8,566 nucleotides of DNA from Bacteroidaceae bacterium. Lineage in GTDB: Bacteria > Bacteroidota > Bacteroidia > Bacteroidales > Bacteroidaceae. The position numbers were made by a program, and so were the translations under genes. The stretch is from the NCBI GenBank assembly GCA_016292545.1, contig JAEDIG010000106.1, positions 1 to 8,566 of the forward strand, given 5' to 3'. The first letter of the stretch is position 1. Each line of letters opens with the position of its first letter. Below are positions 1 through 6,381 of this stretch, in pieces. A model generated the notes under the pieces. That model was given only the letters and a program-made list of their open reading frames with translations, was not told where the DNA came from and did no database searches.

Positions 1-88
1 TGCATGTTTGCTCCTCTTGTTTTTGTGCTGGTCCTTCTAGCCCTTCGAGCATCTCAAGGGTCTCGAGAGAGTAGAGAGGCTCGGATAC
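1..88 (-). other. Possible partial ORF at the window edge, unidentified
   Basis: On the minus strand a reading frame opens after an in-frame TGA just before the end of the membrane protein gene and runs off the window without another stop. It reads about 28 residues, including LYSLETLEMLEG followed by a hydrophilic stretch rich in Gln and Glu. An in-frame ATG lies at 52-50. A second ATG in another frame (5-3) is preceded by AGGAG about six bases upstream, so the real downstream gene could instead start there. Too little is visible to say whether any of this is translated. The Leu-Glu-x pattern comes from a 9-bp repeat, which could equally be a non-coding spacer. I do not recognise a family. 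Confidence 0.2.
32..85. repeat. Degenerate 9-bp tandem repeat (Leu-Glu-x type)
   Basis: Six consecutive 9-base units can be aligned on the plus strand: tccttctag, cccttcgag, catctcaag, ggtctcgag, agagtagag, aggctcgga. The rough consensus is NNNCTCGAG, with the last six bases best conserved. Read on the minus strand in one frame, the units give Ser-Glu-Pro, Leu-Tyr-Ser, Leu-Glu-Thr, Leu-Glu-Met, Leu-Glu-Gly and Leu-Glu-Gly. The array lies directly downstream of the membrane protein gene that ends at 90. It may be an intergenic spacer repeat or the start of a repeat-containing protein. Its left limit is blurred because the match fades before 32. Confidence 0.55.
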
Positions 89-89
89 C

Positions 90-1055
90 TTATTTCAACA
101 GCAATCTTCTGCACCATACCACTAGGACGGCACAGGATAGTCTTGTAGTGATGAGGAGAATACTGGAGATGCCAGTTACAGAGAATACGATGGTGTCTTC
201 CAGCAGAGAATGGTTCATGATAAGATGATAGTTTACATCGTTGGCTTCTTGTCGTGTGATGATGTCCTGTTCCTCGAGTTCCAGCATTACAGCAGAACCG
301 TAGCTAATGCCCAGTACATTTCCCACCAGCCACATATAGGCGGCCTGTTTTGGAAGGCCAAAGAATATCATCAGTGGTTCTAGAAGGCGAGATAGGGGAG
401 TAAGCAGAGAATATGCTTCAATCATACGCTGAATAATCATCAGCGTAAATATAATAAGGTATACCATTGCTGACATCTTGGCCTGAGACGCAAGCCAGGT
501 AAGCAATAGCGCATTCACTGGCACGTTGGATGGAAGACCCATGTAGATATAATTGCCGGGCATCTGCGGAAGCACGATGTTGAGCACTACCGCGGCCAAC
601 AATGCCATTAAAATTCGAATGAAGCCCATTCTCCAAAAGGAAGAGCCTGTCTTCTTGTTTACCGCACATTCCATGGGCAATGCGTGGCACAGGGCAATCA
701 TTATGGCCAGAATACTTGCCTGTTTCATTGTCAGCGGTATGGCTGTCATTGCCGCTATTCCAGCATACGTACCAGCCATGGCACCCGAAACAAAGATGAC
801 GGCAGAGGAACCGGGCAACCCTAGATATTGAAAGAATGGATTGAGTATCGATGCAAGCTGCTCCAGCACACCATAGTGTTGGAGCAGTGTAACAGTTAGC
901 GAGATGGGAATCATTAGTTTCAGCAGCCACAATGCACTCTTGTTGGTGGAAGGCACAGCCTGCCGGATGCACCTCAGCAGGATGTGGGCATGGTGCTGAC
1001 TTTTATTCCTCCATGTTTCCCTCGATTGTGAGGCGGACGATTTCCGAGATTGCAT
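90..1055 (-). CDS. Gate / nucleoside-recognition domain membrane protein
   Basis: Integral inner-membrane protein of up to 321 residues, resembling the Gate (nucleoside recognition) family that also includes SpmA/SpmB-like proteins. Its substrate is unknown. Hydrophobic segments lie near residues 43-60, 84-106, 113-125, 146-163, 181-207, 224-251 and 289-313. Two half-repeats each carry a short Gly-Leu-Pro motif (GLPGSSA at 79-85 and GLPKQAA at 233-239) followed by a Gly-rich helix, as expected for the duplicated Gate fold. The start is uncertain. The ATG at 1055 makes the gene overlap the upstream DUF1573 gene by 53 bp. The next common start codon is GTG at 956 (288 residues), but residues 27-33, which look family-like to me, lie upstream of it. 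The gene is probably co-transcribed with the DUF1573 gene. Family assignment is fairly sure; function and start are not. Confidence 0.8.
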   Translation of the reverse strand: MQSRKSSASQSRETWRNKSQHHAHILLRCIRQAVPSTNKSALWLLKLMIPISLTVTLLQHYGVLEQLASILNPFFQYLGLPGSSAVIFVSGAMAGTYAGIAAMTAIPLTMKQASILAIMIALCHALPMECAVNKKTGSSFWRMGFIRILMALLAAVVLNIVLPQMPGNYIYMGLPSNVPVNALLLTWLASQAKMSAMVYLIIFTLMIIQRMIEAYSLLTPLSRLLEPLMIFFGLPKQAAYMWLVGNVLGISYGSAVMLELEEQDIITRQEANDVNYHLIMNHSLLEDTIVFSVTGISSILLITTRLSCAVLVVWCRRLLLK

Positions 1056-1443
1056 TGCTGCGTACAGTCACGGTTTTCTGGAAATGACCGGGAAATCGGT
1101 CGCGGCCATTGTAGGTGATGTCAATCTTTCCTCTTTCACCTGGCTTGATTGGTGTCTTGGTGAAAGTGGGAACCGTACATCCACAGCTGGCGAATGCCTG
1201 GTGGATTACCAGCGGGGCTGTTCCCGTATTAGTGAAGGCAAAAGAGCATTTTACAACAGGCTCTGCTGCACTGAACGTACCAAAATTATGACGCAGTGTG
1301 TCAAACTTGATTTCAGCAAAGTTCTCGGCTTTGGTCACACCTTCTATCTTCACTTTGCTCACGCTTACTTTTTGTTTTTGTGTCTGTGCTGCAGAAGTGA
1401 GGGCTACGGCCAAACACAGGCCACAAATGATAGTTTTTTTCAT
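1003..1443 (-). CDS. DUF1573 family exported protein
   Basis: Protein of 146 residues with an N-terminal signal peptide: Lys2-Lys3, a hydrophobic core to about residue 17, and probable cleavage after Ala19 in TSAAQ, so periplasmic or surface location is expected. The mature part is one DUF1573 domain, a small immunoglobulin-like beta sandwich common in Bacteroidetes. Recognisable features are FDTLRHNFGTF (47-57), FTNTGTAPLVI (70-80), the conserved ASCGCTVP segment with Cys87 and Cys89, and KPGERGKIDITYN (100-112). The role of the family is unknown; a structural or binding function is inferred from the fold. It is the first gene of a two-gene minus-strand unit, with a -7 promoter box about 30 bp upstream of the start. 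No catalytic residues are evident. Confidence 0.9.
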   Translation of the reverse strand: MKKTIICGLCLAVALTSAAQTQKQKVSVSKVKIEGVTKAENFAEIKFDTLRHNFGTFSAAEPVVKCSFAFTNTGTAPLVIHQAFASCGCTVPTFTKTPIKPGERGKIDITYNGRDRFPGHFQKTVTVRSNAISEIVRLTIEGNMEE

Positions 1444-1473
1444 CGATTACACTAGTGTTTGTTTAATTTGGGA

Positions 1474-1481
1474 CAAAGTTA
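1474..1481 (-). promoter_or_regulatory. Bacteroidetes -7 promoter box for the DUF1573 unit
   Basis: The minus strand reads TAACTTTG, a perfect match to the Bacteroidetes primary sigma factor -7 consensus TAnnTTTG. It lies 31 bp upstream of the DUF1573 start codon, leaving a short 5' leader. I see no clear TTTG element 19-21 bp upstream, so the -33 part is weak or absent. Confidence 0.6.
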
Positions 1482-1558
1482 CGCTATTATTTTGAGATTA
1501 TCTGCTATTTAAATGACAAAAAAATATAATTATGTCCTTTAAGGCGGAAAAATTGTGC

Positions 1559-1566
1559 TACCTTTG
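1559..1566 (+). promoter_or_regulatory. Bacteroidetes -7 promoter box for the DUF4286-ruvC unit
   Basis: TACCTTTG matches the -7 consensus TAnnTTTG exactly and is preceded by an A/T-rich tract. The upstream element is weak (TTTA at 1538). Transcription would start near 1572, giving a leader of about 28 bases that contains GGAGA at 1586-1590, spaced nine bases from the ATG at 1600. It diverges from the minus-strand box at 1474-1481. Confidence 0.65.
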
Positions 1567-1599
1567 TGCCAGAAATGACGTAAATGGAGATAATTTGCA

Positions 1600-1917
1600 A
1601 TGATTGTTTATAATACTACCTATACAGTGCCTAATGATGATGCACGTAATTTTGTGATTTGGGTGCATCAGTCAATGATTCCTGCATCTGTGCCGGAAGG
1701 GATGTTGGTGAAGCCTCGTTTGTTGCGCATCTTGTCGCATCGGGACCCCGAAACGGAATGTTTCAGTTTGCAGCTTGAGGCAGCGTCCACAGCGGTGCTT
1801 CATAAGTGGTTTGTGGGGACGGGAAACCGTTTGCAGCAGGAATTGGATAAACTTTTTGACAAGCGTGTGCTGTATTTCAGTACTATCATGGAGGTCATCT
1901 CGGAGGACGGCAAATGA
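1600..1917 (+). CDS. DUF4286 family protein
   Basis: Small cytoplasmic protein of 105 residues, without signal peptide or membrane segment. The opening MIVYNTTYTV, the central PRLLRILSHRDPETECFSLQ (39-58) and the C-terminal FSTIMEV are typical of the DUF4286 family found in Bacteroidetes; its function is unknown. Length agrees with the family. The ATG at 1600 is supported by a GGAGA sequence nine bases upstream and a -7 promoter box about 35 bp upstream. Its last codon overlaps the ruvC start in an ATGA junction, so ruvC translation is probably coupled to it. It is the first gene of the plus-strand cluster. The overlap with ruvC does not by itself show a role in recombination. Confidence 0.85.
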   Translation: MIVYNTTYTVPNDDARNFVIWVHQSMIPASVPEGMLVKPRLLRILSHRDPETECFSLQLEAASTAVLHKWFVGTGNRLQQELDKLFDKRVLYFSTIMEVISEDGK

Positions 1918-2498
1918 ACCAATTGCAGCCAAAAGGCATCGGTGAGCGTGTAATCATGGGCATCGATCCAGGGACAACCATTATGGGTTATGGGGTGCTT
2001 CATGCCAAAGGACGTCAGGTGGAGGCAGTGGCTTTGGGCGTGATAGACCTTCGTAAATACAGCGACCACTATTTGAAATTAGGGCGTATCTTTGAGCGCG
2101 TGAGTGGTATTATTGAGTCATATTTGCCAGATGAGTTGGCCATTGAGGCTCCTTTTTTTGGCAAGAATGTGCAGAGTATGCTCAAGCTGGGGCGGGCACA
2201 GGGCGTGGCCATGGCAGCAGCCATTCACCGTCAGGTTCCCATCACTGAGTATGCGCCCATGAAGATTAAAATGGCCATCACAGGTAATGGAAATGCTAGC
2301 AAGGAGCAGGTTGCCTATATGCTTCGTCAGATGCTGCATCTGCGCACGGAGGATACAGGTCAGTGGCTGGATGCCACAGATGCGCTGGGCGCAGCCTACT
2401 GTCATTATCTGCAGATGGGCACTCCCCATGCCGACAAAACCTATTCCAGCTGGAAGGATTTTGCCACTAAGAATGCAAACAGAATATCTGGAAGATAG
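1914..2498 (+). CDS. ruvC: Crossover junction endodeoxyribonuclease RuvC
   Basis: Cytoplasmic Holliday junction resolvase that works with RuvAB to cut four-way DNA junctions in recombinational repair. The 194-residue protein shows the four acidic active-site residues of the RNase H-like fold: Asp18 in MGIDPGTTIMGYG, Glu78 in LAIEAPFFGKNVQSMLKLG, and Asp153 and Asp156 in DATDALGAAYCHY. They correspond to E. coli Asp7, Glu66, Asp138 and Asp141. The segment APMKIKMAITGNGNASKEQV (114-133) is the usual family region. The extra residues before MGIDPG compared with E. coli leave the start slightly open; an internal ATG at Met15 would give a shorter N-terminus, but the ATGA overlap with the previous gene favours 1914. 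ruvA and ruvB are not in the window. Confidence 0.96.
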   Translation: MNQLQPKGIGERVIMGIDPGTTIMGYGVLHAKGRQVEAVALGVIDLRKYSDHYLKLGRIFERVSGIIESYLPDELAIEAPFFGKNVQSMLKLGRAQGVAMAAAIHRQVPITEYAPMKIKMAITGNGNASKEQVAYMLRQMLHLRTEDTGQWLDATDALGAAYCHYLQMGTPHADKTYSSWKDFATKNANRISGR

Positions 2499-2505
2499 AA
2501 AATAA

Positions 2506-4050
2506 ATGAAAGAACTGATTCGAATAGACAATGGGATTACCCGTCATCCCTTATGGCGCATGGCTGAGCCTCTCAACATGGTAATCAATGCTGGTGAGCA
2601 GATTGCAATTGCCGGTGACAATGCGGCGGGCAAAAGTCGATTGGTTGAAACCATCCTCGGCCATTATCCGCTATTGATGAATGAGGTGAAATGTGATTTT
2701 TCCCCTTCGCCACTGAAAATGGTGAGCGAAAATATGAAATATATCTCTTTCAGAGATTCTTATGGTGAGTCGGACGGCACCTATTACTACCAGCAACGCT
2801 GGAACCGTCATGACATTGATGACTCAATGCCCACTGCTGGTTCGTTGTTACAGGCTGCACGTGAACAGGCAGCTGCTAGCATGGCGGCCAGCGGTATGTT
2901 GCCTGCAGACATTGAGACCGAAAACCAACGGAGAGAGCAACTCTGGCAAACTCTCACCTCCATCTTCAAGCTAGATACTTTGTTCGGCAAGTTTATCATT
3001 TCGCTGAGCAGTGGGGAACTCAGAAAATTCCAGATTGCCAGAGCCTTGATTTCCAATCCTCGCGTATTGATTATGGACAATCCCTTTATCGGATTGGATG
3101 CAGCCACACGTGGACTCCTGCGCGAGGTCCTGGAAACGCTTACGCGTGAGTTAGGCCTCACGGTGATACTTGTATTGAGCAAGACGGATGACATACCGAC
3201 GTTTATTACCCATGTGTTGCCGGTGGAGGGGTTGCGGCTGAAGCCCAAGCAGACGCGCCAGGAATATGTGGAGCATCATGCCAAGGAAGTGTACCCGGGT
3301 CTGGACACAGCACTCTGCCAGTGGATAGAAAGCCGGCCCGCCAAGCAATTGGAGGCATTTTATCCCCAGGATGGCGGTGAAATACTCAATTTCCATGACA
3401 TAAGCATACGTTACGGGGAACATGTCTTGCTGAACCATCTCAACTGGTGTGTCCGCGAGGGAGAGCGATGGGCTGTGAGTGGAGAGAATGGATCCGGAAA
3501 GAGCACCTTGCTCAGCTTGGTCTGTGCCGATAATCCCCAGAGCTATGCCTGCGATATAGAGTTGTTCGGTCATCAGCGTGGAAGCGGTGAAAGCATTTGG
3601 GAAATCAAGCGTCATATCGGTTATGTAAGCCCCGAGATGCACCGTGCCTACTTGAAGAACTTGCCTGCCATTGACATCGTGGCTAGTGGGCTCAATGATT
3701 CGGTGGGATTGTATACGCGCCCCAAGCCGGCCGACCGACAAATATGTCTGGACTGGATGAATGTCTTCGGCATCGCTCATTTGGCCGATGAGACATTCTT
3801 GAAACTGAGTAGCGGAGAACAGCGGTTGTGCCTGTTGGCACGCGCTTTTGTCAAGAACCCTGAACTTTTGATTCTTGATGAACCTCTGCACGGGCTTGAC
3901 AACCGCAATCGGAAGTTGGTGAGAGACGTGATTGAGGCATTCTGCCGTCAGCCTCACAAGACATTGGTCATGGTCACTCATTATGCCGAGGAACTGCCCA
4001 CATGCATCACCCATCATTTGTATTTAAAGAAACCAAATAAAAAAGTATAA
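2506..4050 (+). CDS. Tandem ABC ATPase (ModF/PhrA-like), no membrane domain
   Basis: Soluble 514-residue protein with two ABC nucleotide-binding domains in one chain and no membrane segment. Domain 1 (about 1-245) has Walker A GDNAAGKS (37-44), signature LSSGE (167-171) and Walker B LIMDNPFIGLD, where the catalytic Glu position is Asn192. The H-loop position, aligned with domain 2, is Ser225 rather than His. Domain 2 (about 290-505) is complete: Walker A GENGSGKST (326-334), signature LSSGEQ (434-439), Asp458-Glu459 in LLILDEP and His492 in MVTHY. Neither Q-loop region has an obvious Gln (SFRDSYG at 81-87, SPEMH at 375-379). This pattern predicts one degenerate and one hydrolytic ATP site. 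The organisation resembles E. coli ModF; that link is by similarity only, and no molybdate genes are nearby. It starts 7 bp after ruvC and ends 6 bp before the GH20 gene, so co-transcription is likely. The substrate or partner is unknown. Confidence 0.88.
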   Translation: MKELIRIDNGITRHPLWRMAEPLNMVINAGEQIAIAGDNAAGKSRLVETILGHYPLLMNEVKCDFSPSPLKMVSENMKYISFRDSYGESDGTYYYQQRWNRHDIDDSMPTAGSLLQAAREQAAASMAASGMLPADIETENQRREQLWQTLTSIFKLDTLFGKFIISLSSGELRKFQIARALISNPRVLIMDNPFIGLDAATRGLLREVLETLTRELGLTVILVLSKTDDIPTFITHVLPVEGLRLKPKQTRQEYVEHHAKEVYPGLDTALCQWIESRPAKQLEAFYPQDGGEILNFHDISIRYGEHVLLNHLNWCVREGERWAVSGENGSGKSTLLSLVCADNPQSYACDIELFGHQRGSGESIWEIKRHIGYVSPEMHRAYLKNLPAIDIVASGLNDSVGLYTRPKPADRQICLDWMNVFGIAHLADETFLKLSSGEQRLCLLARAFVKNPELLILDEPLHGLDNRNRKLVRDVIEAFCRQPHKTLVMVTHYAEELPTCITHHLYLKKPNKKV

Positions 4051-4056
4051 AAGATT

Positions 4057-5661
4057 ATGAGGAGAATTTTTGTTTTTGCTGCCATTTTGTGTGCATGCTC
4101 AGGTGTAGGTGTTTTACGTGCTGAGGTGAATGTGATACCCAAGCCAGCACAAGTGGAGGAAACTGGCAATGGCCCGCGCATTTCATCTCTCACCTCAATC
4201 GGAGTGAATGACGATGAACTATTGCCCGCAGGACAGTATCTTCAGGAAATGCTTGCCCGCTATCAGGGAAAGTCTGTAAAACTGAAGAAGGGCAAGGGGC
4301 GCATTATGCTTCGTCTGTGTGATCCCGATTCCACAGACGAAAGCTATACTGTGGTATCAGCCCCCAAAGGTGTGTGTGTGGAGGCCCATAGCTACCGTGG
4401 CATCATCAACGGCATAGCCACCTTGCGCCAGCTCTTGCCGGCTTCTGTGGAGAATGGCATATTGGAGCCAGGCAGCCGTCAAACGCTTCCTGGTGTGCGC
4501 ATTTCTGATGGTCCGGTGTTCCACTGGAGGGGCTTGATGCTCGATCCGGTCCGCCATTTCTATTCGGTGGAGGAAACCAAACGCTTGCTCGACCACATGG
4601 CACTCTACAAGATGAACAAGTTCCATTGGCATCTGATTGATGACCAGGCTTGCCGCATTGAACTCAAGGAATATCCCAAAATGACCCAGGAGGGTGCTTT
4701 CCATCCCTTCAATGCACTTGATTGGGCCTGCATTGCCAGAGGTGAAAATGAGAAGAATCCCACCTTCTTCATCCCCGAAAAATTCATCCGTGAGGAGAAT
4801 GGCCAGAAATTGTATGGTGGATTCTACACCCAGGATGAAATCAGGGATGTGATAGCCTATGCTGCTGTCAGGGGCATTGACATTGTTCCTGAGATAGATA
4901 TGCCCGGCCATAGTACGGTGGCTTGCCAATGCTATCCCCAGTTCAGTTGTGGCAACCAGGGAGCCAGTCCGCTCTGTCTGGGCAAAGATGCCACCATAGA
5001 GTATGCCAAGCGGTTCTTCAACGAGGTCTTTGAGCTGTTTCCTTACGAATATGTCAGCATTGGTGGTGATGAGGTGGATCGCACCCGTTGGAACCAGTGT
5101 CCTGATTGCCAGAAACGCATCGCAGATGAACATTTGTCCAATACTGAGGAATTGCAGGCTTGGTTTACCAAGAATATGGAGAAGCATTTCAATGCCCATG
5201 GTCGCAGGCTGTTGGGATGGGACGAGATTCTGGAAGGCGGCCTGTCCAAGACGGCCACTGTGCACTGGTGGCGAGGCGACCATCCCGATGTCACACAGCG
5301 TGCCACGGCTATGGGCAATGAGGTGGTGCTCTGCCCCTTCACCTTCTGTTATTTCGATTATCCTCAGGACAACGGCACGCTTCGTCGCATCTATGACGGC
5401 CATATCGTGCCTACAGACCTTACCGCCGAACAGCTGAAGCTCATCAAGGGCATGCAGGCCAATATCTGGTGTGAGTACATTCCCACAGAGGCCCGTATGC
5501 AGTTTATGGTATTTCCCAGAGCCCTGGCATTGGCCGAAAAAGCATGGACTCCCGACAGCACTCAGGACTGGGATGACTTCAAGTCGCGCCTCACGGTTCA
5601 TCTTGAAAGATTGCGTGCTTTGGGCATCAACTACCGTCCGTTGGAGTCCGACATGCCTTAA
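4057..5661 (+). CDS. Secreted GH20 beta-N-acetylhexosaminidase
   Basis: Exported glycoside hydrolase family 20 enzyme of 534 residues that should remove terminal beta-linked GlcNAc or GalNAc from glycans by substrate-assisted catalysis. An N-terminal signal sequence ends near residue 22 (VLRA/EVNV). Cys12 and Cys14 lie in the hydrophobic core but do not make a good lipobox, so a lipoprotein is possible but not favoured. Residues about 23-150 form the GH20b-type N-terminal domain. The TIM barrel follows, with substrate-binding Arg158 in HWRGLMLD, NKFHWHLIDDQ (187-197), PEIDMPGHS (278-286), the catalytic pair Asp338-Glu339 in SIGGDEV, Trp388 in LLGWDEIL, Trp404-Trp405 and Trp471 in QANIWCEY. 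The protein ends soon after the barrel, with no extra binding module. Likely substrates are host mucin or N-glycans, dietary chitin-like oligosaccharides or cell-wall sugars; the sequence does not decide. It lies 6 bp after the ABC ATPase gene, and no SusC/SusD pair is visible. Confidence 0.95.
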   Translation: MRRIFVFAAILCACSGVGVLRAEVNVIPKPAQVEETGNGPRISSLTSIGVNDDELLPAGQYLQEMLARYQGKSVKLKKGKGRIMLRLCDPDSTDESYTVVSAPKGVCVEAHSYRGIINGIATLRQLLPASVENGILEPGSRQTLPGVRISDGPVFHWRGLMLDPVRHFYSVEETKRLLDHMALYKMNKFHWHLIDDQACRIELKEYPKMTQEGAFHPFNALDWACIARGENEKNPTFFIPEKFIREENGQKLYGGFYTQDEIRDVIAYAAVRGIDIVPEIDMPGHSTVACQCYPQFSCGNQGASPLCLGKDATIEYAKRFFNEVFELFPYEYVSIGGDEVDRTRWNQCPDCQKRIADEHLSNTEELQAWFTKNMEKHFNAHGRRLLGWDEILEGGLSKTATVHWWRGDHPDVTQRATAMGNEVVLCPFTFCYFDYPQDNGTLRRIYDGHIVPTDLTAEQLKLIKGMQANIWCEYIPTEARMQFMVFPRALALAEKAWTPDSTQDWDDFKSRLTVHLERLRALGINYRPLESDMP

Positions 5662-5679
5662 CAACTTGGCATAGGCCTG

Positions 5680-5717
5680 TTTTTTTAGGGGGTGAGTGTC
5701 AGCTTCTCCCTAAAAAA
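5680..5717. terminator. Inverted repeat in the GH20-hisH spacer, possible terminator
   Basis: TTTTTTAGGG at 5681-5690 is perfectly complementary to CCCTAAAAAA at 5708-5717, and one or two further pairs can form inside, around a loop of about 13-17 bases. It lies just after the GH20 stop and before the his promoter, where a terminator is expected. However, the T-tract is on the 5' arm and the A-tract on the 3' arm, on both strands, so there is no run of U following a GC stem as in a standard intrinsic terminator. The structure is clear; the terminator role is uncertain. Confidence 0.45.
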
Positions 5718-5742
5718 CACCTTATATTTAATAAAAAAAACG

Positions 5743-5750
5743 TACCTTTG
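5743..5750 (+). promoter_or_regulatory. Bacteroidetes -7 promoter box for the his operon
   Basis: TACCTTTG matches TAnnTTTG exactly and follows an A-tract at 5733-5740. No clear TTTG element is visible 19-21 bp upstream. Transcription would begin around 5757, leaving under 20 bases of leader with AGAGG at 5762-5766, seven bases before the hisH ATG. The leader is too short for a His-rich attenuator peptide or a riboswitch. Confidence 0.65.
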
Positions 5751-5773
5751 CACGCAATTTAAGAGGTATAAAG

Positions 5774-6364
5774 ATGAAAGTAGCCGTAGTAAAGTATAAT
5801 GCAGGCAACATCTATTCAGTGATACATGCCTTGCAGCGGATGGGTGTGGAACCTGTCCTCACTGATGATGCAGATGTTTTGCGCCAGGCCGACCGTGTGA
5901 TTTTTCCCGGGCAGGGCGAGGCTAGCAATGCCATGCACTATCTGCGCGAACATGGCCTTGACGAGGTCATCTGCTCGCTCACCCAGCCTGTGCTGGGCAT
6001 CTGCATCGGCCAGCAGTTGATGTGTCGCCATTCTGCCGAGGGCAATGTGGACTGTTTGGGCATTTTCGACGAGGAGGTGATGCGTTTCGCTCCCCGCTCA
6101 CATGCCGACAAGGTTCCCCACATGGGTTGGAACGACTTGCAGCAGCCTTCCAGTCCTTTGTTCAAGGATTTCAAGGGCGGCGAGTTTGTCTATTTTGTCC
6201 ACAGTTTCTACGTCCCCCGGTGCCAATGGACAATAGCCTCTACCGACTACATCGTCCCCTTTAGTGCTGCGCTCCATCGCGACAATTTCTACGCCACACA
6301 GTTCCATCCCGAAAAGAGCGGGCCTGTGGGGGCGCGTATTCTTCATAATTTTCTCACCCTTTGA
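5774..6364 (+). CDS. hisH: Imidazole glycerol phosphate synthase, glutaminase subunit HisH
   Basis: Class I glutamine amidotransferase subunit (196 residues) that hydrolyses glutamine and passes ammonia to HisF for the fifth step of histidine biosynthesis, in the cytoplasm. The catalytic triad is visible: nucleophile Cys77 in LGICIGQQLM, and His178 and Glu180 in ATQFHPEKSG. The oxyanion-strand region is FPGQGEA (44-50), where many HisH proteins have PGVGA. Other family segments are VPHMGWN (114-120) and YFVHSFYV (140-147). The start is supported by AGAGG seven bases upstream and by a promoter box. It is the first gene of the hisH-hisA-hisF-hisIE operon. It is separated from its partner HisF by hisA, a common order. 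Confidence 0.97.
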   Translation: MKVAVVKYNAGNIYSVIHALQRMGVEPVLTDDADVLRQADRVIFPGQGEASNAMHYLREHGLDEVICSLTQPVLGICIGQQLMCRHSAEGNVDCLGIFDEEVMRFAPRSHADKVPHMGWNDLQQPSSPLFKDFKGGEFVYFVHSFYVPRCQWTIASTDYIVPFSAALHRDNFYATQFHPEKSGPVGARILHNFLTL

Positions 6365-6381
6365 CCATCAGCTTATTCCCA

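Noticed and set aside
4..228. Plus-strand ORF of 74 residues with a signal-peptide-like hydrophobic N-terminus.
   Set aside because: Most of it is antisense to the C-terminal part of the membrane protein gene. Its hydrophobic start is the complement of a Gln/Glu/Lys-rich stretch next to the Leu-Glu-x repeat, and I see no promoter or family resemblance.
418..972. Second minus-strand frame (184 residues) within the membrane protein gene.
   Set aside because: Cys- and His-rich composition without structure is typical of an out-of-frame reading; the other frame gives coherent membrane helices and Gate motifs.
3151..4017. Minus-strand ORF of 288 residues opposite the ABC ATPase domain 2.
   Set aside because: The plus-strand frame has complete Walker, signature and H-loop motifs; the antisense frame has no recognisable feature.
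4090..4101. Lipoprotein signal in the GH20 protein (Cys12 or Cys14).
   Set aside because: The residues before each Cys do not fit a lipobox well (AIL-C and LCA-C), and no acidic surface-export signal follows; ordinary signal peptidase cleavage near residue 22 is more likely.
4357..5664. Minus-strand ORF of 435 residues covering most of the GH20 gene.
   Set aside because: It is antisense to a gene with clear GH20 catalytic motifs. Its sequence shows no domain and its length follows from the codon bias of the real gene.
5662..5773. Riboswitch, T-box or His attenuator ahead of hisH.
   Set aside because: The predicted transcription start leaves a leader under 20 bases, and no His-rich short ORF or T-box-like sequence is visible in the spacer.
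6361..6381. TTG at 6361 as the hisA start.
   Set aside because: It would add seven non-family residues before the standard MNILPIPAIDIIDG opening; the ATG at 6382 is the better choice.
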